64,000 bases of DNA from Streptomyces tendae (GTDB lineage: Bacteria; Actinomycetota; Actinomycetes; Streptomycetales; Streptomycetaceae). Location: positions 248,001 through 312,000 of the forward strand of contig NZ_BMUY01000003.1 of assembly GCF_014650435.1 (NCBI RefSeq). Direction: 5' to 3'. This document shows positions 1-8,418 of this stretch, piece by piece. The notes under the pieces are model-generated. The model had not been told where the DNA came from and made no database searches. It worked only from the letters and a program-made list of their open reading frames with translations. Each line of letters begins with the position of its first letter. Position 1 is the stretch's first letter. The position numbers were made by a program, and so were the translations under genes.

Positions 1-416
1 ACCCCTTCACCACGGTGCGGGCCGCCGAGCTGAAGAAGTGGGCCGCGTCCCGGGACTACCAGCGGATCATGGACGGCCACTACCCGCGGCGCGACGAGGA
101 CAAGGACACCTCGGTGCGGGATTCCTTCCGGGAGTCGGCGTCCCACTACGCCACGCATGTGCGCAGCTCCAAGGACCCGCTGATGAAGCTGGTCAACGAC
201 ATCGCGGGCGGCGCCGGCGACCTCGGTGACCGGATGCGCCGGGGCTTCGGCGGCTTCACGGGCGGCTCCCAGCCGAGGCCGCCCAAGGACGAGGGCGGCT
301 CCGCGGAGGGGCCCGCGGGCCCTGACGAGGGGCCCGAGACGCCCGGGGGCCCTCAGGGGTCCGGTGGCGACGGCCCGGAGTCTCCGCGGGACGGCTCCCC
401 GCGCGACGGCGCCTGA
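1..416 (+). CDS. C-terminal part of a probable M48-type metallopeptidase (gene starts before window)
   Basis: The frame is already open at base 3 and closes at the TGA at 414-416, so the GTG at 15 is internal and only about 137 C-terminal residues are present. The first ~75 residues (AAELKKWAASRDYQRI..., then SFRESASHYATHVR) are charged and helical. They resemble, from memory, the cytoplasmic tail of Streptomyces HtpX/M48-like membrane peptidases. The last ~60 residues are Gly/Pro/Asp/Glu-rich and look disordered. No catalytic HExxH is inside the window, so the family call rests only on tail similarity. It is followed 16 bases later by the end of a convergent gene. Confidence 0.45.
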   Translation, partial: PFTTVRAAELKKWAASRDYQRIMDGHYPRRDEDKDTSVRDSFRESASHYATHVRSSKDPLMKLVNDIAGGAGDLGDRMRRGFGGFTGGSQPRPPKDEGGSAEGPAGPDEGPETPGGPQGSGGDGPESPRDGSPRDGA

Positions 417-432
417 CCCCGCCCTCCCCCGC

Positions 433-1503
433 TCACACCTTCGGCTGGGCGTCGACCGCGAGGCTGCCGCACAGGGCCGTGGCGTCGTCCGAGGTGTACG
501 GGTCGGTGCCGGCGGGGACGCCGGCGCCGGCCTCCTGGCCGGCCAGCAGCGGGCGGAGGTGGTCGGCCGAGTCGTCGGCGCAGGACAGCGGCCCGGCCTG
601 GACGTAGGAGGCGACCAGGTGGGTCTGGTGCAGCCGCAGGTCGTCCCGGTCGAAGCGGAAGTGCAGCTCGCGCCGGACGGTGAACAGCGACGCCTCGGCC
701 CGGGCGTCGTCGGCCGGCCGCAGCGCGTACACCATGGTGTGGTCGGCGGTGACCTCCAGCGTGGACGAGTCGCTCTCCACGACGCGCAGGCTGCCGTCCA
801 CCCGGATCCCGGGGTCGGCCAGCTCGGCGCGGGCCGGGTCGAAGCGGATCAGCCACCCGGTGGGGGCGTGCCGGCCGTCCGCGGCGGGCCTCTCGAAGCT
901 CTCGTCGAACTGGTGGAGCTGGTCCGGGTCGAGCAGCACCCGCACCGAGCGGACCTCCCCGCCGCCGAGCACGCCCGGGTCGAGCGCCGAGCGGACGATG
1001 TAGTTCTTGGCCGTGGTGAGCGCGTTGAACACCTGGTCCTCGGAGAAGTGCGCCGTGCGCCGGGCTCCCGGCAGCGGCACGCCCTGGGCGGCGGTCCTGA
1101 AGTGCGCGGCGGGGCTGTGCGCGTACAGGAGGGCGGCGTCGGCGGCGCCGGGCACCTTCTCCCGCGGGGCGAGCGGGACGACGGTCATCCGCACCGGCTC
1201 GGCGGCCCGCTGCCCGGCGGGGCTCTGGTAGGGGTGCCGTACACCCATGTAGACGGCGGTGCCGAAGGCGACGGCGATCAGCAGGACGAGGATCAGCGCC
1301 TGCCGGGACAGCCCGGCCCTGCGCAGGGGCGGGCGGCGGCGCACGGCGGGAGCGTGGTCGGTGATGCGCTCCTGGGCGGAGAACTCCTGGAGCCGGGCAG
1401 CGCGCACGAACGACTCGTCGAAGACGACGGATCGGTACTCGTCCTCGCCGCCTCCGGGAGCACCGTCGGGCGTTCCTCCGGGCGGACCGCCAAGCCCTGC
1501 CAT
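433..1503 (-). CDS. SCO2583-type single-pass membrane protein
   Basis: 356 residues. An N-terminal cytoplasmic stretch holds the motif EYRSVVFDESFVRAA, shared with the next gene upstream (EFASVVFDETFVQAA), so the two are paralogous in their N-termini. One membrane segment follows at about residues 68-86 (ALILVLLIAVAFGTAVYMG) and then a ~270-residue extracellular domain. That domain has two cysteines near the C-terminus (in SCADD and LCGSL) that could form a disulfide. The ATG at 1503 is preferred to the GTG at 1548 because homologous sequence begins there and a GAAGG lies just upstream. The gene is downstream of the SCO2584-type gene on the same strand with an 85-base gap. Function unknown; by neighbourhood and shared domain it probably works with its neighbour at the cell envelope. 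Confidence 0.75.
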   Translation of the reverse strand: MAGLGGPPGGTPDGAPGGGEDEYRSVVFDESFVRAARLQEFSAQERITDHAPAVRRRPPLRRAGLSRQALILVLLIAVAFGTAVYMGVRHPYQSPAGQRAAEPVRMTVVPLAPREKVPGAADAALLYAHSPAAHFRTAAQGVPLPGARRTAHFSEDQVFNALTTAKNYIVRSALDPGVLGGGEVRSVRVLLDPDQLHQFDESFERPAADGRHAPTGWLIRFDPARAELADPGIRVDGSLRVVESDSSTLEVTADHTMVYALRPADDARAEASLFTVRRELHFRFDRDDLRLHQTHLVASYVQAGPLSCADDSADHLRPLLAGQEAGAGVPAGTDPYTSDDATALCGSLAVDAQPKV

Positions 1504-1588
1504 ACCTTCAGAGTGAGTCTGCGGAAGGTCGCGTAAACGCGCCGCCACAGGTCAAGTTGGGACAGCTTGCCCCCGTCCCGGGGGCGGT

Positions 1589-2158
1589 TCAGGGGCTGCG
1601 CGGGATCACCGACACGGCGGGCTGGGAGTAGTCGGCGGAGGCCGAGGGCGTCGCGGTGCCGCCCTGTTCCGGGCCGGTGGAGGCCGGGGGCGGCACCTGC
1701 TGGGTGCCGCCGCCCGAGGACGCGCCCCGGTAGACGGCCACGAAGGCCAGCGCGACCATCCCGATGCCCATCGCCAGGGCGAGCAGCCAGGCGACCGGGC
1801 GGTGCCAGCGGACCTGCTTGCCGTAGGCCGCGGGAGCGCCGTACGGGCGGTCCAGGAGGTCGCGGTCGTCGTCCGGGTCGTCGAGGTCGGGATCATGGCC
1901 GAAATCGCCGTACCCGTCGTCGAAGCGCTCGGCTCTGCTGCGGCCGCGGCGGGCCGCTTCCGCCTCGGTGGCCTCGGCTCTGGCCTGCGCGGCGGCAAGG
2001 AGACGTTCGACGGCGGTCGGCTCGTGCACCGCGGCCGCCTGTACGAAGGTCTCGTCGAAGACCACGGAGGCGAACTCTTCGTCCGACACCCCGCGGTCGT
2101 GGTCGTCGTCGGGCTCCCAGCCGTCCGGGAACGGCGTGCCCCCCACGTCCTCCGGCAC
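1589..2158 (-). CDS. SCO2584-type spore wall biosynthesis protein
   Basis: 189 residues: an acidic cytoplasmic N-terminus carrying the conserved block DEEFASVVFDETFVQAAAVH (about residues 25-44), a Glu/Ala/Arg-rich helix, one membrane segment at about 124-144 (VAWLLALAMGIGMVALAFVAV) and a short Ser/Pro/Thr-rich outer tail. Proteins of this family in Streptomyces have been reported as part of the spore-wall synthesizing complex and as contacts of MreB and eukaryotic-type Ser/Thr kinases. That is family knowledge, not seen here. The mre genes lie 35 kb away in the same window. Upstream neighbour on the same strand is proA, about 110 bases away. Confidence 0.8.
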   Translation of the reverse strand: MPEDVGGTPFPDGWEPDDDHDRGVSDEEFASVVFDETFVQAAAVHEPTAVERLLAAAQARAEATEAEAARRGRSRAERFDDGYGDFGHDPDLDDPDDDRDLLDRPYGAPAAYGKQVRWHRPVAWLLALAMGIGMVALAFVAVYRGASSGGGTQQVPPPASTGPEQGGTATPSASADYSQPAVSVIPRSP

Positions 2159-2270
2159 GGCTCCAGAGTAGACCTGGGGGGTCGTTTTGGGCAGACGGCG
2201 GGGAAATTCATCCGGTGGGTGAGATGCCCCGATCGGTGCGCCCGCGGTGCGCTCCCGGGCGGGCCCGCCC

Positions 2271-3557
2271 TCAGCGCCGTACGTGCCCGTCGCCGGTGAC
2301 GATGTACTTCGTGCTGGTCAGCTCCGGCAGCCCCATGGGGCCGCGGGCGTGCAGCTTCTGCGTGGAGATGCCGATCTCGGCGCCGAAGCCGAACTGCCCG
2401 CCGTCGGTGAAGCGGGTGGAGGTGTTGACGGCGACCGTGGTGGAGTCGACCAGCTGGGTGAAGCGCCGGGCGGCCTGCTGCGAGGTCGTCACGATGGCCT
2501 CGGTGTGGCCGGAGGTCCACAGCCGGATGTGCTCGACGGCCTTGTCGAGGGAGTCGACCACGGCCGCGGCGATGTCGTACGACAGGTACTCGGTCTCCCA
2601 GTCCTCCGGCGTGGCCTCGACGGCCGTCACCTCGGAGTCCTTGGCGTACGCCATGACCCGCTCGTCGGCGTGCACGGTGACCCCGGCCTCGGCGAGCGCG
2701 GCCAGGGCGCGGGGCAGGAAGTCGGCGGCGACGTCCTGGTGGACCAGAAGGGTCTCGGCGGCGTTGCAGACGCTGACGCGCTGGGCCTTGGAGTTGATCA
2801 GGATGTCGACGGCCATGTCGAGGTCGGCCTGCGCGTCGACGTAGACGTGGCAGTTGCCGGTGCCGGTCTCGATGACGGGGACGGTGGACTCCTGGACGAC
2901 CGTGTTGATCAGCGAGGCGCCGCCGCGCGGGATCAGCACGTCGACCAGGCCGCGGGCCCGCATCAGCTCGCGCACGCTCTCGCGGCTCTCGCCGGGCACC
3001 AGCTGCACGGCGTCGGCGGGCAGCCCGGCCCCGCCCACGGCGTCGCGGACCACCCGGACCAGGGCGGTGTTCGACTGGTAGGCGGAGGAGGAGCCGCGCA
3101 GCAGCACCGCGTTGCCGGACTTCAGGCACAGGGCGGCGGCGTCGACCGTGACGTTGGGCCGGCCCTCGTAGATGATGCCGACCACGCCGAGCGGCACCCG
3201 GACCTGGCGCAGGTCGATGCCGTTGGGCAGGGTCGAGCCGCGCACGACCTCGCCGACCGGGTCGGGCAGCGCGACCACGTCGCGCACGTCGGAGGCGATG
3301 GCGCGGACCCGCTCGGGGGTCAGCGTCAGCCGGTCGATGATGGCCTCGCTGGTGCCGGCGGCGCGGGCCTTGGCCACGTCCTGGGCGTTGGCCTCGACGA
3401 TCTCGCTGGTGCGGACCTCCAGTGCGTCCGCGACGGCGAGCAGCGCGTCGTCCTTGGCGGCCCGCGGCAGCGGCGCGAGGTCGGCCGCGGCGGACTTGGC
3501 CCGGTAGGCGGCCCGGGTGACGGGTGACATCGAGTCGTACGGCGAGAGCGTGGTCAT
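2271..3557 (-). CDS. proA: gamma-glutamyl phosphate reductase ProA
   Basis: 428 residues, the normal family length. It catalyses the NADPH-dependent reduction of gamma-glutamyl phosphate to glutamate semialdehyde, the second step of proline synthesis in the cytosol. The aldehyde-dehydrogenase fold is clear: [52 protein letters not shown], and the catalytic cysteine in [13 protein letters not shown] (about Cys264). The C-terminus has the typical [20 protein letters not shown]. The start is the ATG of MTTLSPYDS at 3557. An ATG seven codons in is also possible; neither has a clear Shine-Dalgarno sequence. A much longer open frame upstream is an overlap artefact. proB lies two genes upstream on the same strand. 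Confidence 0.97.
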   Translation of the reverse strand: MTTLSPYDSMSPVTRAAYRAKSAAADLAPLPRAAKDDALLAVADALEVRTSEIVEANAQDVAKARAAGTSEAIIDRLTLTPERVRAIASDVRDVVALPDPVGEVVRGSTLPNGIDLRQVRVPLGVVGIIYEGRPNVTVDAAALCLKSGNAVLLRGSSSAYQSNTALVRVVRDAVGGAGLPADAVQLVPGESRESVRELMRARGLVDVLIPRGGASLINTVVQESTVPVIETGTGNCHVYVDAQADLDMAVDILINSKAQRVSVCNAAETLLVHQDVAADFLPRALAALAEAGVTVHADERVMAYAKDSEVTAVEATPEDWETEYLSYDIAAAVVDSLDKAVEHIRLWTSGHTEAIVTTSQQAARRFTQLVDSTTVAVNTSTRFTDGGQFGFGAEIGISTQKLHARGPMGLPELTSTKYIVTGDGHVRR

Positions 3558-3652
3558 GGGGGGAAGGGTAGTGCGCGCGGTCCGGCGCCCACCCGCCGTC
3601 CCACCCCGCGAGACGGGTCGAAACGGGGCACCGGACGGGCGGGGAGGCGGGG

Positions 3653-4183
3653 TCAGAACGGGTGGACGCCGACGGGTGTCGCCGGTGCGGGGCCGTACCC
3701 CGCGGCGATGCGCTGGTGGTAGGTGGCCCGGTCGATGACCTCCAGGCCGACGATCTCCCAGGGCGGCAGCCCCGCGGTCTGCCGGTGCTCGCCCCACAGG
3801 CGCAGGGCGACGGCGGCGGCGTCGTGCAGGTCGCGGGCCTCCTCCCAGTACCGGATCTCCGCGTGGTCGTCGGCGTAGCGGCTGGTCAGCAGGAAGGGGT
3901 GGTCGTGCGCGAGCTGTTCGAGCGCCCGGCGCACCTCGGGGAGCGGGGCGCGGGCGCCGGAGACGCTGAGGGTGACGTGCCACAGGCGCGGGGTGTGCTC
4001 GGGTTCCTCGCCGCGGAAGCGGTCGCCGGCCGCGACGCTGGTCAGGGCGCGCTCCTCGCCGCCCGCGCGGTTCGCGCCCCGGGCACCCCCGGAGCGTGCG
4101 CCCGTACCGCTGCGGGCGGCCGCGCCGCCGCGGGAGGCGGTGCCACCGCGGGGCGCCGCCGTCCCAGGGCGTACTCCGCTCAC
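3653..4183 (-). CDS. uncharacterised protein between proB and proA
   Basis: 176 residues from the GTG at 4183, which has an excellent AAGGAGG five bases upstream; the frame is open further to a GTG at 4204. The first ~55 residues are low-complexity Arg/Gly/Ala (two or three near-repeats of [14 protein letters not shown] type). The rest is a compact domain beginning [20 protein letters not shown], with [53 protein letters not shown] and a C-terminal GVHPF. I do not recognise the family. The position between proB and proA on the same strand suggests co-transcription but no role in proline synthesis can be read from the sequence. Confidence 0.75.
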   Translation of the reverse strand: MSGVRPGTAAPRGGTASRGGAAARSGTGARSGGARGANRAGGEERALTSVAAGDRFRGEEPEHTPRLWHVTLSVSGARAPLPEVRRALEQLAHDHPFLLTSRYADDHAEIRYWEEARDLHDAAAVALRLWGEHRQTAGLPPWEIVGLEVIDRATYHQRIAAGYGPAPATPVGVHPF

Positions 4184-4318
4184 GACGGCCTCCTTCACGC
4201 ACACGGCTCGGCCCGGTGGTCGGCCGGGCTTGTCCCTGAGGAAAGTTGAGCAGGCCGCGCGAGATCACGGGGCGGTTTTGCGGAACGTACACCACCGATT
4301 CGGGGACGTTTCGACCCA

Positions 4319-5470
4319 TTACGGGTGCAGGATCACCAGATCGTCCCTGTGTACGACCTCACGTTCGTACGCGGGTCCGAGTTCGCGCGCCAGTTCCCGG
4401 GTGGAGCGGCCGAGCAGCCTGGGCATCTCCTTGGCGTCGAAGCTGACCAGTCCCCGGGCCACCGCCCGGCCCGTGCCGTCCCGCAGCTCGACGGGGTCGC
4501 CCGCGGCGAACTCGCCCTCGACGCCCGCGATCCCGGCCGGCAGCAGCGACTTGCGGCCCTCGACCACCGCCCGTACCGCCCCGTCGTCGAGGACCAGCGC
4601 CCCCTGCGGGGTGGAGGCGTGCTGGAGCCACAGCAGCCGGTCGGCGGAGCGGCGGCCGGTGGCGTGGAAGTAGGTGCCGGTGTCGCCGCCGGTCAGGGCG
4701 TCGGCCGCGTGCACCGCGCTGGTCAGCACCACCGGGATGCCGGCGGCGGCGGCGATCCGGGCCGCCTCGACCTTGGTGACCATGCCGCCGGTGCCGACCC
4801 CGGCCTTGCCCGCGCTGCCGATGTCGACGCCCGCGAGGTCGGCCATGTCCCGCACCTCGGCCAGCCGGGAGGTGCCGGGCCTGCTCGGGTCGCCGTCGTA
4901 CACGCCGTCCACGTCGGACAGCAGCACCAGCAGGTCGGCGCGGACCAGGTGGGCGACGAGGGCGGCGAGGCGGTCGTTGTCGCCGAAGCGGATCTCGTCG
5001 GTGGCGACCGTGTCGTTCTCGTTGACGATCGGGAAGGCGCCCATCGCCAGCAGCTTGTCCAGGGTGCGGGAGGCGTTGCGGTGGTGGGCGCGGCGGCTCA
5101 TGTCGTCGCTGGTCAGCAGCACCTGGCCGACGCGGACGCCGTAGCGCGCGAAGGAGGCGGTGTAGCGGGCGACCAGCAGGCCCTGGCCGACGCTGGCGGC
5201 GGCCTGCTGGCGGGCCAGGTCCCTCGGGCGGCGGCGCAGGCCGAGGGGGGCGAGACCGGCGGCGATGGCGCCGGAGGAGACGAGGACGATCTCCTTGTCC
5301 GTGCCCCGCACCTTGGCGAGCACGTCGACGAGCGCGTCGACCCGGTCGGCGTCCAGGCCGCCCGCCGCGGTGGTCAGCGAGGAGGACCCGACCTTGACGA
5401 CGATCCTGCGGGCCTCGCCCACGGCCTGCCTTGCCCCTGCCACGGCCCCGTCCGCCTCTCCCGTCGACAC
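4319..5470 (-). CDS. proB: glutamate 5-kinase ProB
   Basis: 383 residues. Phosphorylates glutamate to gamma-glutamyl phosphate, the committed and proline-inhibited step. The amino-acid-kinase domain fills about residues 20-270: [72 protein letters not shown] and [19 protein letters not shown] domain follows at about 290-370 ([21 protein letters not shown]...). The GTG at 5470 (VSTGEADG) follows AGGGA; the frame upstream to 5599 shows no conserved protein. A 135-base gap separates it from the downstream short gene. Confidence 0.96.
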   Translation of the reverse strand: MSTGEADGAVAGARQAVGEARRIVVKVGSSSLTTAAGGLDADRVDALVDVLAKVRGTDKEIVLVSSGAIAAGLAPLGLRRRPRDLARQQAAASVGQGLLVARYTASFARYGVRVGQVLLTSDDMSRRAHHRNASRTLDKLLAMGAFPIVNENDTVATDEIRFGDNDRLAALVAHLVRADLLVLLSDVDGVYDGDPSRPGTSRLAEVRDMADLAGVDIGSAGKAGVGTGGMVTKVEAARIAAAAGIPVVLTSAVHAADALTGGDTGTYFHATGRRSADRLLWLQHASTPQGALVLDDGAVRAVVEGRKSLLPAGIAGVEGEFAAGDPVELRDGTGRAVARGLVSFDAKEMPRLLGRSTRELARELGPAYEREVVHRDDLVILHP

Positions 5471-5643
5471 GCGCCGATCCCTGCGCTCGCCAGGCAATCT
5501 ACGCGAAGGGGAACCCGCGCCGCACCGGAGTTCACGCTGCGGACGCGGGGCCCAAACCCCGGTCGGCTGCGCGCCGTGCCGGGGTCCGGTGGGCAACACG
5601 CGCGTGTCGTCCGGCGGTCACCGGGCGTTAACCCGGTTGTCCG

Positions 5644-7851
5644 ATGCGCGACGAGCCTGGAGCGACCGCAGTGCCCCTACCCCTGCCCCGCCGCCGTCTC
5701 CCCCGCCCGCCCGGGCCCTCCCGGCGGTCCGGCCGCCTCCGCGTCGGCCTGCCCGGGCGGCGGACCGCCGTGAAGCTGCTGGTCCTGGGCGTGCTGGCGG
5801 CCGCCTTCGCCGCCCAGGCCCTCGGCGCACTGCTGCCGCACGTGCCGCTGCTGCTCGCGGCGAGCGCCGGTTCGCTGGCCGCCGAGGGGGCGCTGTACCG
5901 GTGGCAGCGGGGCATGGTGTCGCTGTTCGCCAAGTCGCACGCCGATGTCACCGTCCGGCACGTGCTGCGCGACCTGCTGCTGGTGGTGGGCCTGCTGCGG
6001 CTCGGGGAGCAGCACCGCGAGGGGGCGTACGCGCCGCTCGTCGCGGGGCTGCTCGTCTTCTACGCGCTGCACTGGGCGATCCAGGCGGTGTCCGTCCTGG
6101 TCCGGCGCACCCGGACGTTGCCCGTGGTGACCCGGAACATCGACGCCTCCGCGCTGCGGCTGACTCCGGCGCCCCCGGTGCTGCTGCGCCGCCCCGGGCA
6201 CCGGCTGGCGGTCTTCGGGCTGCCCGCGACGGCCGGGCTGCTGGTGACGGCGGCGACCGACGCGCCGGTGTACGGGGCGGGTGGGCTCGCGCTGTCCCTG
6301 GCGCTGGCGCTGACGGGTCTGGGCGCGCTGCTGCTGCGGCTGCTGCCCGGGCGCGGGCCCGCCGGTGAGCAGGAGGTGCTCGACTGGTTCGAGGCGTGGC
6401 TGAACCGGTACCGGCCGACGGTCGGCCTGTACTTCTCGGGCGGGGCGTCCTCGGCCTACCAGGCGAACATGTGGCTGGAGCCGCTGGCGCGGCTGGACGA
6501 GCGGCCGGTGATCGTGCTGCGGGAGCGGCACATGGTGCAGCGGATCGCGGCGACCGACATCCCGGTGGTGTGCCTGCCGAAGGTGTCGACGCTGATGCGC
6601 CTGGAGCACTCGACGCTCCGCGTCCTCCTGCACCCCTCCAACTCCGGGAAGACCTCGCAGGTCCTGCGCATCCCGACCATCAAGCACGCCTTCGTCAACC
6701 ACGGGGAGAGCGACAAGCTGTCCTCGTGCAACCCGTACGCGAAGGCGTACGACGAGGTGTGGGTGGCGGGCCCGGCGGCGCGCGAGCGGTACGCGCTCGC
6801 GGAGGTCGGTGTAGAGGACAAGGACGTGGTGGAGATCGGCCGCCCGCAGCTGGACGCCGTACGGCCGTACGCGGGTCCGCCCGCGCCGGGGGCGTTCACG
6901 ACCGTCCTGTACGCGCCGACCTGGGAGGGCTGGGACGGCAACCCCGGCAACACCTCGGTCGTCGAGGCCGGGGAGAACCTGGTGCGGGCGCTGCTCGCGG
7001 ACCCGGGCGTACGACTGCTGTACAAGCCGCACCCGCTGACCGGGTCGGTGGACCCGCGGGCCCGGGCCGCCGATCTGCGCATCCGCGAGCTGGTGCGGGC
7101 GGCGAACCGGGAGCGGGGCGGTCCCCGCCCGGACGCGTCGGCGGCCACCGCCCTGGCCCGGCGGGCGGCGGAGCTGGACCGGCTCACCGCGGCCGGTTTC
7201 CGGTCGGCGGCGGACCAGGCGGAGCGGATGCTGCGGCAGCCGGCGCCGGAGGCCGGGCGGGCGGCGGCCGTGCGGCGGGCCGAGGCCGCGTGGGAGGAGG
7301 CGTACTGGGCGTCGCTGCCCGAGTGGGAGCACCAGGTCGTCACGGACGCCCGGCCGCCGCTGTACGCCTGCTTCAACCGGGCCGACCTGCTGATCAGCGA
7401 TGTGTCGAGCGTGATCAGCGACTTCCTGGCGAGCGGCAAGCCGTACGCCGTCGCCAACACCGGCACGCTGGCCGAGGACGTGTTCCGCAAGTCCTTCCCG
7501 ACGGTGGCGGCGGCGACCGTGCTGACGCCGGACGCGTCCGGGGTGGCGGGTCTGCTGGCGTCGGTGCGCCGTCCGGAGCCGGACGAACTGGCCGGGGAGC
7601 GTGCCGCGTTGGCCCTGCGGCTGCTGGGTCCGGCCGAGCCGTCGTCCCAGGAGCGCTTCGCCGGTGCGGTGCGGAACCTGTGCGAGGCGGCGGTCCGGCA
7701 CCGGGCCAGGATGGCGGAGCGGCTCGCCACGGAGCTGCCCGTCCCGGGCCCGCGCCGCGAACCCGCCCGGTCGTCCGCCCCGGCGGCCACCCCGTCCGCC
7801 GCCCCCGCCACGGCGCCCTCCGCGGCCCCGGAACCGCGCGGCCGCGCCTGA
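5644..7851 (+). CDS. membrane protein with CDP-glycerol glycerophosphotransferase-like domain
   Basis: 735 residues. A basic, proline-rich N-terminus is followed by hydrophobic segments at about 43-85, 108-150 and 185-238. A cytosolic GT-B-like domain then starts near residue 260 (VGLYFSGGASSAYQANMWLEPL). Features typical of the TagF/CDP-glycerol glycerophosphotransferase fold are VLRERHMVQRI, IPTIKHAFVNHGESDK, VVEIGRPQLD, VLYAPTWEGWDG, LLYKPHPL and DLLISDVSSVISDFLASGKP (near 582). The C-terminal ~40 residues are Ala/Pro/Ser-rich. By family it would transfer a polyol-phosphate or glycosyl-phosphate unit to a wall polymer at the membrane. The exact substrate is not known. It heads a plus-strand block of related enzymes. 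Confidence 0.8.
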   Translation: MRDEPGATAVPLPLPRRRLPRPPGPSRRSGRLRVGLPGRRTAVKLLVLGVLAAAFAAQALGALLPHVPLLLAASAGSLAAEGALYRWQRGMVSLFAKSHADVTVRHVLRDLLLVVGLLRLGEQHREGAYAPLVAGLLVFYALHWAIQAVSVLVRRTRTLPVVTRNIDASALRLTPAPPVLLRRPGHRLAVFGLPATAGLLVTAATDAPVYGAGGLALSLALALTGLGALLLRLLPGRGPAGEQEVLDWFEAWLNRYRPTVGLYFSGGASSAYQANMWLEPLARLDERPVIVLRERHMVQRIAATDIPVVCLPKVSTLMRLEHSTLRVLLHPSNSGKTSQVLRIPTIKHAFVNHGESDKLSSCNPYAKAYDEVWVAGPAARERYALAEVGVEDKDVVEIGRPQLDAVRPYAGPPAPGAFTTVLYAPTWEGWDGNPGNTSVVEAGENLVRALLADPGVRLLYKPHPLTGSVDPRARAADLRIRELVRAANRERGGPRPDASAATALARRAAELDRLTAAGFRSAADQAERMLRQPAPEAGRAAAVRRAEAAWEEAYWASLPEWEHQVVTDARPPLYACFNRADLLISDVSSVISDFLASGKPYAVANTGTLAEDVFRKSFPTVAAATVLTPDASGVAGLLASVRRPEPDELAGERAALALRLLGPAEPSSQERFAGAVRNLCEAAVRHRARMAERLATELPVPGPRREPARSSAPAATPSAAPATAPSAAPEPRGRA

Positions 7852-8418
7852 GCGCCGTCTGCGGGCCGTGGCGTGCGCCACGCCTGTCACAGCCTGGTCA
7901 CGAATCACGCCTTCGGGGAGGGCCGGTCCGGCGCTCCCCCGGTCTCCGCCGGCACCGGCCCGGACACGCGGCCGGTGCCTCACCGGACGGGTCGGGCACC
8001 GGCCGCGGCCCGACGCGTCGTCCCCGGCCGGACCCGCGCCCCCGTGCCGGGTGCCGGCCGTGACCAGCCAGCTCACCGCAGGACCTGCCGGGCCCGCGTC
8101 GCCGGGTGCGCACGCGTCGAGGGGCCACGGAAATCGAGTCGGGCACATGGGGCGGAAACCGGCGCAAGTCGGTAAAGGGGACAGCGGGACCGAATGTGAG
8201 GAAGTTCTCCAGCCGCTTCCGCGCGACCCATTCGGACGACCGGTCCGGCCATTTCCCGCTGTGGCGGGGCACAGGGTGTCCGGCTACCGTGCCCGCGGAA
8301 ACTCCGCGTGAATCCTTTACGCTGATGCGGCGGCGCGCTCCAGGCCCGAGCGGTGTCCGGAGCGCGTTCCGGCCCCAGCCCGCGGTCCCGTGGTCAGTTC
8401 TCGGAACAGGTTGTAAGG
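7852..8418 (+). other. 567-base intergenic region before the glycosyltransferase pair
   Basis: No convincing gene. Open frames on both strands here lack conserved features and are explained by GC bias. The stretch 8130-8330 has lower GC than its surroundings (AGTCGGTAAAGGGGACAG, GAATCCTTTACGCTGATGC), which fits a promoter and leader for the gene starting at 8419. I could not place a confident -35/-10 pair. No long hairpin follows the gene ending at 7851. Confidence 0.4.

Noticed and set aside
5677..8148. Minus-strand open frame of 823 codons opposite the membrane glycerophosphotransferase
   Set aside because: Arg/Gln/His-rich antisense shadow; the plus-strand protein has clear conserved motifs.
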